NCBI RefSeq assembly: GCF_014962245.1
Contig: NZ_CP063144.1
Coordinates: forward strand, 486,582 to 550,581
Length of the DNA: 64,000 bases
Reading direction: 5' to 3'
From: Thermosphaera aggregans
GTDB lineage: Archaea; Thermoproteota; Thermoprotei_A; Sulfolobales; Desulfurococcaceae
Part shown: positions 1-8,228 of the stretch, piece after piece
Layout: each line of letters starts with the position of its first letter
Numbering within the stretch: position 1 is the first letter of the stretch
Made by a program: the position numbers and the translations under genes
Notes under the pieces: model-generated
Database searches by the model: none
Seen by the model: only the letters and a program-made list of their open reading frames with translations
What the model was told of the DNA's origin: nothing

Positions 1-2
1 AC

Positions 3-1088
3 CAGGTAGTCTACTTCGGACCCCAGCACCCCGGGGTTCCTGGCAACATTGCCTACAAACTCTGGCTGGACGGTGACAGGGTTGTTAAAGCAGAGGTTGT
101 CCCGGGATTCCTCCACAGGGGTTTCGAGAAAATGATGGAGAACAGGACTTGGGAGATGAATGTTGCAATGAGCTACAGGTTCTGCGTCGAAGACCCTGAC
201 CACCTTGAAATAGCCTACTCGCTAGCCGTTGAAGATATTTACAAGGCTGAGATACCTGAGAACGCTAAATGGCTCAGGATGATCCAGGCTGAAATGGGCA
301 GGATAGCATCACACCTGTTCTGGAGCCACTTCATAGGCGGGAGCATTGGCCTGCGGACCCCGGCCTACTGGGCTGTCGCCGCTAGGGAGGAGATTCTGAA
401 ATGGTTCGCGAGGATTTCCGGGCACAGGGTTTACCACAACCTCAGCGTACCAGGAGGCATCAGGTACTCGCTCCCAGAGAACTTTAAGGAGGAGACAACG
501 CGCGTTGTAGAGTTCGTGGAGGAGAAGGCCAGGGATGTGGAGGAAGCTTTACTGGGAAACAGCATTTTCAAGGCCAGGTTGAAAGGACTGGGGAAGCTAT
601 CGATTGAGGATGCTTTAAACCTGGGGGTTACTGGCCCCGTGCTGAGGGCTTCAGGGCTGAGGTATGATTTAAGGGTTCACGCACCCTACTTAAACTATGA
701 CAAGGTAAGGTTCGAGGTACCTGTCGGAGCATCGGGCGACTCCTACGACAGGGCTGTCGTAAGGTTCAAGGAGATACATCAATCCCTCTCAATAATAAGG
801 CAGGCGCTCGACGAGGTTAGGCCCGGCGAGTCCCTCAGGGTTAAGCTTGGGCTCACCGCTCCCGTAGGCGAGGGAGTAGCCAGGGTTGAGTCAGCAAGGG
901 GCGAGTACATGATCCACATCATCAGCCAGGGAGGCAGGAAGCCCTACAGGGTGAGGCTGAGAAGCATGTCAATGCCTCTTCTAACAACAGTGGTTGACCA
1001 CATTGTCTCCAGGGAAGAGGTGACTATTGCCGACTTCCCCGTGATCCTTGCATCCCTGGACCCCTGCCCGCCCGACCTGGACAGGTGA
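3..1088 (+). CDS. Mbx/Mbs-type hydrogenase-like large subunit (NuoD family), 5' partial
   Basis: The frame is open to the left edge, so the N-terminus lies outside the window. The visible start of the protein carries the NuoD/group 4 hydrogenase signature GPQHPG followed by FLHRGFEKMME. In true NiFe hydrogenases of this family, two CxxC motifs bind the nickel-iron centre. Here the N-terminal one reads RFCVED (CxxD) and the C-terminal one reads DPCPPD (CxxD). That pattern argues against H2 chemistry and for the Mbx/Mbs branch, which reduces sulfane sulfur (polysulfide) with electrons from ferredoxin. It is the first visible gene of an operon of Mrp-antiporter-like and NuoH/NuoI-like subunits; its GTGA-type junction couples it to the ferredoxin subunit. 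The catalytic role is inferred from family knowledge. Confidence 0.88.
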   Translation, partial: QVVYFGPQHPGVPGNIAYKLWLDGDRVVKAEVVPGFLHRGFEKMMENRTWEMNVAMSYRFCVEDPDHLEIAYSLAVEDIYKAEIPENAKWLRMIQAEMGRIASHLFWSHFIGGSIGLRTPAYWAVAAREEILKWFARISGHRVYHNLSVPGGIRYSLPENFKEETTRVVEFVEEKARDVEEALLGNSIFKARLKGLGKLSIEDALNLGVTGPVLRASGLRYDLRVHAPYLNYDKVRFEVPVGASGDSYDRAVVRFKEIHQSLSIIRQALDEVRPGESLRVKLGLTAPVGEGVARVESARGEYMIHIISQGGRKPYRVRLRSMSMPLLTTVVDHIVSREEVTIADFPVILASLDPCPPDLDR

Positions 1089-1576
1089 TTCGCATGGTGT
1101 TGCCTACACTGGTTAAATCCTTGAAACACCTTGCCAGCAAACCCTACACCCGTCTAGTCCCGAGGAAGTCAAACCCGTTTAAAACAGAAAGGATTAGGGG
1201 AGCCCATGTCCTAGACATGCTTAAATGCACCGGCTGTAGCATGTGCCAGCAGGTCTGCCCGGCAGCATGCATAGACATGGTTTCAGTTGAAGGCAACTAC
1301 CCCCAGAACCCTAGGAGGAGATTCCCGAGAATAGACCACTCAAAGTGCACTTTCTGCGGACTTTGCGTTGAATACTGCCCGGTAGGAGCTCTCTCGATGA
1401 CCACTGTCACAGGCTACGAGCTATTCACCACAAACAAGGACACTACTTTCAAACAGCCTCTACAGCTCAAGGAGCCGTTGGGCAGGGTTACAGTGACCAA
1501 GGAATTGTTCACCAAGGCTTACAGCGGGGGCGCTCTCTCAAAAGGCGAGGCAACCACAAGCAAGGGTGAGGAGTAA
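1085..1576 (+). CDS. Ferredoxin-like subunit with two 4Fe-4S motifs (NuoI/MbxN-like)
   Basis: A 163-residue NuoI-type electron-transfer subunit. Two classical 4Fe-4S motifs are visible: CTGCSMCQQVCP at about residues 42-53 and CTFCGLCVEYCP at about 83-94. It would pass electrons from ferredoxin to the small (NuoB-like) subunit, which must be encoded upstream of the window. The GTG start overlaps the stop of the large-subunit gene (GTGA); an ATG three codons later is an alternative start. The C-terminal 40 residues are polar and not conserved-looking. Confidence 0.9.
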   Translation: MIRMVLPTLVKSLKHLASKPYTRLVPRKSNPFKTERIRGAHVLDMLKCTGCSMCQQVCPAACIDMVSVEGNYPQNPRRRFPRIDHSKCTFCGLCVEYCPVGALSMTTVTGYELFTTNKDTTFKQPLQLKEPLGRVTVTKELFTKAYSGGALSKGEATTSKGEE

Positions 1577-1857
1577 TGGTAGCGGTGGAATCCCTGGCCT
1601 CTGTAACCCCGTTTCTAATAGGATTGTTCACCGTGGCGATGATTGTTTACTCAATAAGGGTTTTCACCTCGAGAAACCTCGGTGACGCTGTCCTAGCTAT
1701 TGACGCGTTAACGGTTGACTTGATCGTTTTAATGATGCTTGTCGCCCTGCACTACAGGTCTCCCTACCTGTTAGTGGGAGTTATACCGCTCGGCGCCTGG
1801 ATATTCCTGCTTGACCTTATCGTTGCGAAATACCTGGAGAAGAGGTGGGCTAGGTGA
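1576..1857 (+). CDS. MrpF-like antiporter subunit (MbxB-like)
   Basis: A 93-residue protein with three predicted membrane segments and the MrpF/PhaF pattern, including the stretch GDAVLAIDALTVDLIV. MrpF is a small subunit of Na+/H+ antiporters and is part of the ion-pumping arm of Mbh and Mbx complexes. Its ATG overlaps the upstream stop codon (TAATG), so translation is probably coupled. Identification rests on length, hydrophobic pattern and position between NuoI-like and MrpG-like genes. Confidence 0.82.
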   Translation: MVAVESLASVTPFLIGLFTVAMIVYSIRVFTSRNLGDAVLAIDALTVDLIVLMMLVALHYRSPYLLVGVIPLGAWIFLLDLIVAKYLEKRWAR

Positions 1858-2228
1858 TTGATCAACTGCTTTTCTACCTGGGCATCAGTCTCCTCGCTGT
1901 CGGCGGAGTATTGGACATAGTCGCGTCCTTAGGCTTCTTCAAGTTTAAAGAGTTCTACACTAGGCTCCACGCTGCCACCGTAGGAGCCATCGGGGGAGGC
2001 TTCTACCCGCTTATAGGCGTAGCGTTTACAGTCCTAGGGCTCGATGTTGAATTCTGGCTTAAAGCCGTGTTCTCAGGGGTATCCCTGGTCGCTGCAGCTG
2101 TTATAGCCCTGGGTGTTCCAGCAGGCTCCCATGCCCTTGCAAGGGGGGTTTACAGGTCGAGGGAGGCTGAGCCCAGCGTGGTTGCGGACAGGTTGAGGGA
2201 GGATTTGGAGAAGGGTGAGAAGAAATGA
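1854..2228 (+). CDS. MrpG-like antiporter subunit (MbxC-like)
   Basis: A 124-residue membrane protein of the MrpG/PhaG family. The first membrane segment is followed by GFFKFKEFYTRLHAAT, the conserved family block, and two further membrane segments. In Mrp-type antiporters and in Mbh/Mbx complexes MrpG belongs to the ion-translocating arm. The GTG start overlaps the preceding stop (GTGA). The C-terminal tail is charged. Confidence 0.85.
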   Translation: MIDQLLFYLGISLLAVGGVLDIVASLGFFKFKEFYTRLHAATVGAIGGGFYPLIGVAFTVLGLDVEFWLKAVFSGVSLVAAAVIALGVPAGSHALARGVYRSREAEPSVVADRLREDLEKGEKK

Positions 2229-2473
2229 TAATGCTTATCCTCGCATCCTTAGCTGCAACCCTTGCCTTGATATCAACAATAGTGGTTGTCCAGGAGAAGG
2301 ATGTTGCCAAAGCCGTGGTGTTGGCTGGTGTTGAATCCGTGTTCTACGCTCTCATACTTTCAATCTTCCTGGCGCCTGACCTGCTAATAGCCTACGTTGC
2401 CATAGGCCTTGGGCTGAACACGGTTATACTTCTCTACGTGCTCTCGAAGGGTGAGAGGTATGAGGAGGCTTGA
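2225..2473 (+). CDS. MrpB N-terminal-like subunit (DUF4040, MbxD-like)
   Basis: An 82-residue hydrophobic protein with three membrane segments, matching the DUF4040/MbhD-MbxD type of subunit. In bacterial Mrp systems this unit is fused to MrpA; in archaeal Mbh and Mbx operons it stands alone. The segment KDVAKAVVLAGVESVFYALI is the conserved part. ATGA overlap with the upstream gene. Function within the proton/sodium path is family knowledge. Confidence 0.8.
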   Translation: MIMLILASLAATLALISTIVVVQEKDVAKAVVLAGVESVFYALILSIFLAPDLLIAYVAIGLGLNTVILLYVLSKGERYEEA

Positions 2474-3245
2474 GGTTTTAATCCCGGTTTCGATAGGGGT
2501 TTTGATTTTCACGCTGGCTTACTCTCTGGGAATGCTCAGCCCTGAAAGAGGGCTCACGGGCTTAGCTGAAACGCTTCTCACAGTCATACCTCTCCAAAGC
2601 TCCATCCTTACTTCAATGAGTTTCGAAGTTGTTACAGCAGTAATATGGGATCAAAGAGGGTTTGACACGTTCTTCGAGACAAGCGTCCTCTTCCTAGCAA
2701 TAGTTGCATCCCTCTCATTAATAGCTGGAACCCGTCAGGCGATTGCTAAAACCCAAGCCTCCACAGTGATAGTTAGGCTTGTGTCAAGGATTCTCGCACC
2801 GGTCATAGTTGTTGTAAGCGTATCTGTCGCCGTCCACGGGCATGTAACACCCGGGGGAGGCTTCCAAGGCGGCTCGGTATTTGTCGTAGCCCCGCTGATT
2901 TTAATGCTGGCTTTCTCAAGCCAGCGTTTAACCATGCTAGGGTTCAAAGGCGAGAGGCTCTTATTCCTGAGAGCCCTCGGCGTATCGTTGATCGGTTTAA
3001 CCGGGTTGCTACCAGTTATATACTCTAGAGCTGTGAACGTGGAAGCATACTTGTTCCAGAACCTGGGGAAGCCTGGGACAGGCTTCAGCTACCCAGCTCT
3101 CATAGAAACCCCGTTTTTCAAAATGCTACTCTCGGGCTCCATATTTATTTATAACATTGCCGAATACCTTGCAGTCTTAACGGGCTTCACTCTCGCACTC
3201 TACTATTTAACCGCAGAGTTTGAGAAGGGAGGTGTTGGCAAGTGA
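2460..3245 (+). CDS. MrpB-like subunit fused to DUF4040 C-terminal part (MbxE+MbxF-like)
   Basis: About 261 residues with seven or so membrane segments. The N-terminal part has VIWDQRGFDTFFETSVLF, typical of the MrpA C-terminal/MbhE unit. The C-terminal part has the MrpB block HGHVTPGGGFQGGSV. It thus looks like a fusion of two subunits that are separate in some Thermococcales operons. The ATG at 2460 was chosen; an in-frame GTG at 2451 is an alternative. The start overlaps the previous gene by 14 bases. Confidence 0.85.
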   Translation: MRRLEVLIPVSIGVLIFTLAYSLGMLSPERGLTGLAETLLTVIPLQSSILTSMSFEVVTAVIWDQRGFDTFFETSVLFLAIVASLSLIAGTRQAIAKTQASTVIVRLVSRILAPVIVVVSVSVAVHGHVTPGGGFQGGSVFVVAPLILMLAFSSQRLTMLGFKGERLLFLRALGVSLIGLTGLLPVIYSRAVNVEAYLFQNLGKPGTGFSYPALIETPFFKMLLSGSIFIYNIAEYLAVLTGFTLALYYLTAEFEKGGVGK

Positions 3246-3652
3246 TCGAGGAGGCTTTATGGTACTATATAGGCTTCACATTGACCCTGACAATAGGGTT
3301 CTCTATCTACGGCATCGCCTCCAGGCCCCACCTGGTTAAGAAAATGGCTCTGTTCACAATCCTCGGCGACGCGATATACGTGCTCCTAGTATACCTTGGC
3401 TACACGCTATCGTCAACCACCCCGCCAGTCTACCCCGGCGGAAGTCTCGAGAACCCTGTGTTCCCTGAGGCTGGTCAAATCTCCATGTTCTCCGCAGGAA
3501 GCGTTGACCCTGTTCCACAGGTCCTGATAGTCACCGCAATAGTCATCGGCTTATCAGTCTTACTGCTCCTAGCTGCAATCTCCATCCGGATTGCAAGGGA
3601 GTATGGTTCTTTGATAACGACTAAGTTGAAGGAGGTTGAGAGCGGTGGGTAA
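3242..3652 (+). CDS. MrpC/NuoK-like subunit (MbxG-like)
   Basis: A 136-residue protein with three membrane segments and the NuoK/MrpC topology, including GDAIYVLLVYLGY and VPQVLIVTAIVIG. The loop between segments two and three is unusually rich in Pro and Gly (about residues 59-78). In Mrp and complex I relatives this subunit carries part of the membrane ion path. The GTG start overlaps the upstream stop by GTGA. Confidence 0.83.
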   Translation: MIEEALWYYIGFTLTLTIGFSIYGIASRPHLVKKMALFTILGDAIYVLLVYLGYTLSSTTPPVYPGGSLENPVFPEAGQISMFSAGSVDPVPQVLIVTAIVIGLSVLLLLAAISIRIAREYGSLITTKLKEVESGG

Positions 3653-4145
3653 GGTTTCCGCTATAATTCCAACCCTACTGCTAGCCTTAATATACCTGGT
3701 TTACACAGGCTCCTACGGGGTGCTAGAGGTTGGTATAGCCCTGCTAACCGGCCTAGGCGTGTCGCTACTGCTTGGGCAGGACCTTGTGAGAAACCCTGGG
3801 AAGCTCTCGATAGCAAGGTTTTCCAGGGCTGTAGCCTACCTTGTCAAATACTTCACTGTTGTAGAGGCTAAGGCTCATTGGGAGGTGATTAAGCTCATTC
3901 TTAAGCCTAGTGCTAAATACAAGCCAGCTATTGTAAGAGTTCCCTACGGTGTTAGCAGCGAGTACTCGATTGTCTCAATAGCGAACTCGATAACAAACAC
4001 TCCGGGAACAGTGGTGATCGATGTTGACGAGGATAGGAAGCTGTTCTATGTTCACTGGATCAACGCCCAGGCCCTCGAGGACCAGGAGGCTAGGAAAAGT
4101 GTTTCCGAGGTGTTTGAGAAAGACGTATCTAAAATCTTCGAGTAG
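3645..4145 (+). CDS. MrpE-like antiporter subunit (MbxA-like)
   Basis: About 166 residues of the MrpE family: two N-terminal membrane segments, then a cytoplasmic domain with the conserved TPGTVVIDVDEDRKLFYVHWI-type strand (near residues 118-140). The GTG at 3645 was chosen because GGAGG lies nine bases upstream; a TTG at 3636 directly abuts the GGAGG and is less likely. The gene overlaps the previous one by eight bases. MrpE supports assembly of Mrp antiporter modules. Confidence 0.83.
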   Translation: MGKVSAIIPTLLLALIYLVYTGSYGVLEVGIALLTGLGVSLLLGQDLVRNPGKLSIARFSRAVAYLVKYFTVVEAKAHWEVIKLILKPSAKYKPAIVRVPYGVSSEYSIVSIANSITNTPGTVVIDVDEDRKLFYVHWINAQALEDQEARKSVSEVFEKDVSKIFE

Positions 4146-4157
4146 CAGGTGGTTATG

Positions 4158-4496
4158 ATGGATGTGTACGAGTTCACCATAATATATACTGGGATGGCGG
4201 TCTTAACAGGGCTTACAGTATATCTCGTTTTCTACGTGGTTTTTCAGAAACTAGCCGCTTCTAAAACACCTGAGCAGAGAGATGATGTATCAGGTTTAAT
4301 AGTGATGGGAGGCTTCGTTGTTGACGAACCCCTTAGGCTCTCAGCGATCAGGATTCTCAAGGACATTCTTAGGAGAGCGCTGGGGAGGAGGGTGCTGAGG
4401 CTTGAATCCTTCAGCCGAGAAATCAGTTCATGGTACCTGCTCGCGCTTATTTTCCTCGCAGCCCTTGTCGCTGCATCCTTCCTGCTGGGGTGGTAG
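4158..4496 (+). CDS. Small membrane protein of the Mbx operon, family unclear
   Basis: A 112-residue protein with an N-terminal membrane helix, a charged middle part and a C-terminal membrane helix ending in LLGW. It lies between the MrpE-like and NuoH-like genes, so it is probably a structural subunit of the same complex, but I do not recognise a specific Mrp or Nuo family. AGGTGG five bases upstream supports the ATG at 4158; ATG at 4155 and GTG at 4149 are alternatives. Confidence 0.6.
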   Translation: MDVYEFTIIYTGMAVLTGLTVYLVFYVVFQKLAASKTPEQRDDVSGLIVMGGFVVDEPLRLSAIRILKDILRRALGRRVLRLESFSREISSWYLLALIFLAALVAASFLLGW

Positions 4497-4499
4497 TGG

Positions 4500-5474
4500 A
4501 TGGCCGGCATCCTAGATCTCATAATCCAAGCGCTGGTCTACCCGGGCCTAGTCTTCACCATAATCCTAATAATATTTACTCAGTGGCTGGCTCGAAAACT
4601 ATCGGCGAGAATACAGTTCAGGAGGGGCCCTATTCATGCCGGCCCTGCCGGTATACTGCAACCTCTAGCAGATCTCTTAAAGCTGGTGGCTAAGAGGGAC
4701 ATGGTTAACAAGTACTCGCTAATGCACAGCCCTGTAATCGTTGTAAGCCTTGGGATAGGTGTCTTAATAGTAGCCCAGCTTGCACTACCCGTGGCTTACA
4801 GCCCGATCTATGCGAGATACGATGCTATAGCAGTGCTCTACTTCCTCCTCATAGCTCCCTTTGCAATAGCATACCTTGCAGTGGCTCACCCAAACCCCTA
4901 CACAACCATTGGCGCTGCCAGGTTCCTCGCAGTCCTCGCCGTCTCAGAGCCTGTTTTCGCCGCATCCCTCTTAGTTCCGCTGATAATCTCCTCGAGAACA
5001 GGAGGCGATTTCAGCATCTACCTCACCTCTCTGAGAGCGGCTGGTGCTTGGACATCCGGGTTTTCAGAATCAATAGCGATGATCCTTGCAACAATATCGG
5101 GCTTCCTAGGCATGCTCGGAGCCCTCATGGTTAAGCCTTTTGACACTGCGGAGGCTGAGTCTGAAATATACTGGGGGGTTTTTACAGAGCTCGGCGGCCC
5201 CAGGCTTGCCTTCGGCTTCTTCCTCAAGTTCGCTGAAAGAATCGTTATGCCAATGATATTTGCAGTATTGTTCCTAGGAGGAGTCTGGCCTGCCGACCCT
5301 TCAAACTGGATGGCCTCAGCGCTCGTGGTTTACCTGAAAACCATAGTGGTTTTCACAATCCTGGTGGTCGCTGACTCGATCCTTCCAAGGTATAAGCCAG
5401 AGCAGGCTGTAGCGTTCCTGCTGAAATATGCTTACCCGCTGGCTGTGGCAGCGATTCTTCTATCGCTAGTCTAG
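4500..5474 (+). CDS. NuoH-like membrane subunit (MbxM-like)
   Basis: A 324-residue, eight-helix NuoH/complex I ND1 family protein. Diagnostic features are RIQFRRGPIHAGPAGILQPLADLLKL-type N-terminal block (about residues 37-60) and the acidic PFDTAEAESEI motif (about residues 212-222). NuoH joins the peripheral redox arm to the membrane ion-pumping arm. It appears to be the last gene of the operon: the next gene is on the other strand and convergent. No MrpD-like, NuoB-like or NuoC-like gene is in view, so these should be upstream. Confidence 0.92.
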   Translation: MAGILDLIIQALVYPGLVFTIILIIFTQWLARKLSARIQFRRGPIHAGPAGILQPLADLLKLVAKRDMVNKYSLMHSPVIVVSLGIGVLIVAQLALPVAYSPIYARYDAIAVLYFLLIAPFAIAYLAVAHPNPYTTIGAARFLAVLAVSEPVFAASLLVPLIISSRTGGDFSIYLTSLRAAGAWTSGFSESIAMILATISGFLGMLGALMVKPFDTAEAESEIYWGVFTELGGPRLAFGFFLKFAERIVMPMIFAVLFLGGVWPADPSNWMASALVVYLKTIVVFTILVVADSILPRYKPEQAVAFLLKYAYPLAVAAILLSLV

Positions 5475-6523
5475 CCTCGGCGCTGGAAGAACCATGAGGT
5501 GTCGAAAGGCCTAGCTCTTCTAACCCCGCTCTCCAACAATGCGTGAGAGATTAACGGTAGGGCTATTGTAGCGTCAACGTAAACAGTCCTCTTCCTTGCA
5601 ACAGGAGATACCTTACCCCAGCTCACAGCTTCTTCAAGGGTTGCCCCGCTCAGCCCTCCCCACTGGGGCGCATCGGTTGTGAACTGTACAACGTATTCGA
5701 GAGACTTGTAGTAGTCGTGAACCCCTTCCTCATACTCTCCTATGAGGGTTTGCGCCACGGTGACGAGGTTGACGTAGTCCTTGGGAACCCCTCCCCCTAC
5801 GTATATTGCTGAGAGCTTTCTGGAGCGCTTCCCCAGCTCGACAATATCGCTGAAATCCTTCACCATGTCTATTACAACCTTGTGTCCCTTCCTGTAGGCG
5901 AGGAGGGTTGCCATACCGTAAGCACTGTCAACTAGGGCTGGGGAGAAAACGGGTACTCCAGCCCTGTATGCTGCTGAGACAATGCAGTCTATTCCTTTCT
6001 CGCTAAGCCATTTACCGAACTCGTGTAGGAATTCAGCGGTCGAGAAGGGCTTTCCCGGCGGGAGTGTTTCGACGAACTCTCCTATGAGCTTCTCCATCTC
6101 CCTGTACTCCAGCTCGCTTGCCACGGTATCGTAGAATCTGTCGTACTTGTGTTTCAACAGCTTCTCATCGTCAACGGTGGGCAGGGTTTTATAGTATTTA
6201 AACCCCATTGCCTCGAAAATATCCTCGCTAATGACCGCTCCTGTTGAGACGACGATGTCAACATACCTCTGCTCCACAAGCCACTTCACAATCCTCCACA
6301 TCCCGGCCGTGCTGAGCGAGCCGGCCAGGCCTAGGAAAATAGTGTTCTCGGGGTCCTTGAACATTTCCAGCAAAACCTTGTAGGCCTCCCCTAAAGCCCT
6401 CCCCTGGAAGGCTGTGTCAGCCATTGCCAGGAGCAGTTCGTGTATGCTCCTCTTCTCAACGCTTAAGGATTTAACCTCTCCGAGTATAAAGCTTAAATCA
6501 TCAGGTAAGCCTGCCTCGTGCAA
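5471..6523 (-). CDS. dys: Deoxyhypusine synthase
   Basis: A 350-residue deoxyhypusine synthase. It transfers the aminobutyl group of spermidine to a lysine of translation factor aIF5A, using NAD. The catalytic lysine lies in the strongly conserved C-terminal motif EAVSWGKVSP, and the N-terminal block FLGLAGSLSTAGM also fits the family. The start is a TTG; no ATG fits the conserved N-terminus. It overlaps the end of the NuoH-like gene by four bases on the opposite strand. An AT-rich stretch at about 6555-6570 is a likely TATA element. Confidence 0.93.
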   Translation of the reverse strand: MHEAGLPDDLSFILGEVKSLSVEKRSIHELLLAMADTAFQGRALGEAYKVLLEMFKDPENTIFLGLAGSLSTAGMWRIVKWLVEQRYVDIVVSTGAVISEDIFEAMGFKYYKTLPTVDDEKLLKHKYDRFYDTVASELEYREMEKLIGEFVETLPPGKPFSTAEFLHEFGKWLSEKGIDCIVSAAYRAGVPVFSPALVDSAYGMATLLAYRKGHKVVIDMVKDFSDIVELGKRSRKLSAIYVGGGVPKDYVNLVTVAQTLIGEYEEGVHDYYKSLEYVVQFTTDAPQWGGLSGATLEEAVSWGKVSPVARKRTVYVDATIALPLISHALLESGVRRARPFDTSWFFQRRG

Positions 6524-6634
6524 TCCGTCTCAACCGTGAAAACCCTATATCGCATGGTTTTTTAAATGTTTCCAGGTCAGTCCGCTGAAAGATCATCATT
6601 TCTCAGTTTCTAGCGGTTTCATCAAGCCTTGAGA

Positions 6635-6709
6635 TGGGGCCGCGGGGATTTGAACCCCGGGTCACGGGGGCCCAAGCCCCGCATCCTAGCCAGGCTAGAC
6701 TACGGCCCC
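6635..6709 (-). tRNA. tRNA-Pro(TGG)
   Basis: A complete cloverleaf on the minus strand: acceptor GGGGCCG/CGGCCCC, anticodon stem CGGGG/CCCCG with loop CTTGGGC (anticodon TGG), T-arm CGGGG-TTCAAAT-CCCCG, discriminator A. No intron and no encoded CCA. Confidence 0.95.
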
Positions 6710-6805
6710 CTCCTTACTATCATGATAAACCATGACCTTATTAAAAACTTAAGAATGACTACGGGTTTCCCCGTTATCAGAAAGGTTGGGAGGTAGTTTA
6801 AAAAA

Positions 6806-7471
6806 TTATACTGGCGGGGGAAGGGCTGGGCTGGGTTGAGGGGTTGCCGGCGGGGGTGGTTGCATGGTGCTGTATTTTCTGACGGCGTCTCCCAGCGCTA
6901 CGTACATGAGAATGTATGCGATGAATGATAGGATTGGGATGAATATTCCTATGATGAGGAGGATGCCTGCTACCAGGTAGAGGCTGTTGCCCTCGCTCGA
7001 GTTGAGGTTGAAGCATAGGATGATCATTCCAACGTATCCAAGTATCAGCAGGATGTAGCCTATTAACACTAGGAGTATTCCAATCAATATCAACGTCAGG
7101 ATTACACCTATGATGACTAGTACTAACCCCCAGATGAAGCCTATCCTGATCAACGTGGCGGCTGTCGAGTACTCGGGCCGGGCTTTCCTAAGCTCTTCTA
7201 CCCCAGGGATGAATTTCCCGTAGAAACCCCACAGCCACAGTACTCCTCCTATTAAGACTCCTACCACGCTGGCCAGCAACACCCCTAATGCTGAGGCACC
7301 TCCTCCATCGCCGCTGGAGGCGGTGGAGGCTAGCATCCCGAAGAGAAGGAACATCAGGGAGGCCCCGGCTAAGACTGAGCCTATGATACCGTAGAGAAGG
7401 CCTTCACGCATCTTGCTGAAAGAACCCGCTAAATCAGCCTGTGATGAAGGCGTGACAATCATAACATGCAC
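6806..7471 (-). CDS. DUF973-like multi-pass membrane protein
   Basis: A 221-residue protein with about five membrane helices and a short Pro-rich tail (PPPPATPQPSP). The pattern of a short cytoplasmic N-terminus with SSQADLAGSFSKMREGLLYGIIGS, long hydrophobic Ile/Leu-rich helices and a Pro-rich end fits the archaeal DUF973 family, whose function is not established. It stands alone between two tRNA genes transcribed from opposite strands. The first ATG is used; the ATG three codons later is equally possible. Confidence 0.65.
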   Translation of the reverse strand: MHVMIVTPSSQADLAGSFSKMREGLLYGIIGSVLAGASLMFLLFGMLASTASSGDGGGASALGVLLASVVGVLIGGVLWLWGFYGKFIPGVEELRKARPEYSTAATLIRIGFIWGLVLVIIGVILTLILIGILLVLIGYILLILGYVGMIILCFNLNSSEGNSLYLVAGILLIIGIFIPILSFIAYILMYVALGDAVRKYSTMQPPPPATPQPSPALPPPV

Positions 7472-7566
7472 CTCTATTATTACTTACGATTCAAAGCTAT
7501 ATTAACGTTTAGAAGGTGTAATGGAGAACACTCCCCAATCCCGTGACGGGCTGTCGAGGTAAACAC

Positions 7567-7574
7567 TTATAAAC
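7567..7574 (+). promoter_or_regulatory. TATA-like element of tRNA-Arg(CCT)
   Basis: TTATAAAC lies about 30 bases before the mature 5' end of the tRNA, the spacing expected for an archaeal TATA box with a short tRNA leader. Confidence 0.5.
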
Positions 7575-7601
7575 AAGACAACATAATCCCAATACTGAGG
7601 A

Positions 7602-7676
7602 GGGCCCGTTGCCTAGCCAGGATAGGGCGCCGGCCTCCTAAGCCGGAGGCCCGGGGTTCGAATCCCCGCGGGCCCG
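7602..7676 (+). tRNA. tRNA-Arg(CCT)
   Basis: Cloverleaf with acceptor GGGCCCG/CGGGCCC, D-stem GCCT/GGGC, anticodon stem CCGGC/GCCGG, loop CTCCTAA (anticodon CCT), T-arm CGGGG-TTCGAAT-CCCCG and discriminator G. No intron, no encoded CCA. It is nearly identical in body to the tRNA-Arg(TCG) at 25112-25186. Confidence 0.95.
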
Positions 7677-8228
7677 CGTTCTCTTAAAAACACCAGCATT
7701 AAACACCAGGTTTTCACATCAAAATCAGCATACGAGACGTTAGTTCCCCATCCTAAGAGTGTTCTAAGGCTTAAAAAGAAGTGTTGATACAGGCTCTGCA
7801 ATCACGCCAAGAAAGGCTGGATGCCTCCAGTCCTAAACCAGCCTATCAGGTATGGAGTAAATACATTGTGAAAACATGAAGAAGGCCTGGATTCCCTATG
7901 TTTAGAGCGGTTGAAAACTTCGAATGGCCGGTCCCTGGATTACACAGTTTCGACGAAACTTTAAAGAAGGGGAATCCCTGGATTACGCGGCGATTCTGGG
8001 AAATAACCCGGCACGGAGGTGCCTGCTTGATCCCGGGTAAACTTCAGCATCAACAAACCCCCTCCCGTGTTTAGAGCACTGAGCATTTACCGGAAATAGG
8101 CGTCTAAACGCGTTTGCTCCTGAATGCTCAGGAATGGATGCTTAAGGTTCGCGGAAAACCTGGGATTTTATATTAAATGCTTTTATACAATATATACCTA
8201 AAATAATATTTAGAGAGGTTGAATACTC
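7677..8228 (+). other. Intergenic stretch of about 550 bases without a recognised gene
   Basis: No convincing reading frame. It holds a 12-base direct repeat, TCCCTGGATTAC, at 7932-7943 and 7975-7986. A block resembling the leader of the next gene (TTTAGAGCGGTTGAAAACT near 7902) is seen again as TTTAGAGAGGTTGAATACT near 8209. The last 60 bases are AT-rich and form the promoter of the nuclease-like gene. It may hold remnants of older sequence. Confidence 0.5.
8182..8202 (+). promoter_or_regulatory. AT-rich promoter of the nuclease-like gene
   Basis: TTTATACAATATATA-like sequence lies 30-45 bases before the GTG at 8229, fitting a TATA box. A GAGAGG ten bases before the GTG could act as ribosome binding site. 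Confidence 0.5.

Noticed and set aside
4430-4693. Frame overlapping the NuoH-like gene start
   Set aside because: Overlaps two clearly coding genes and lacks any family pattern.
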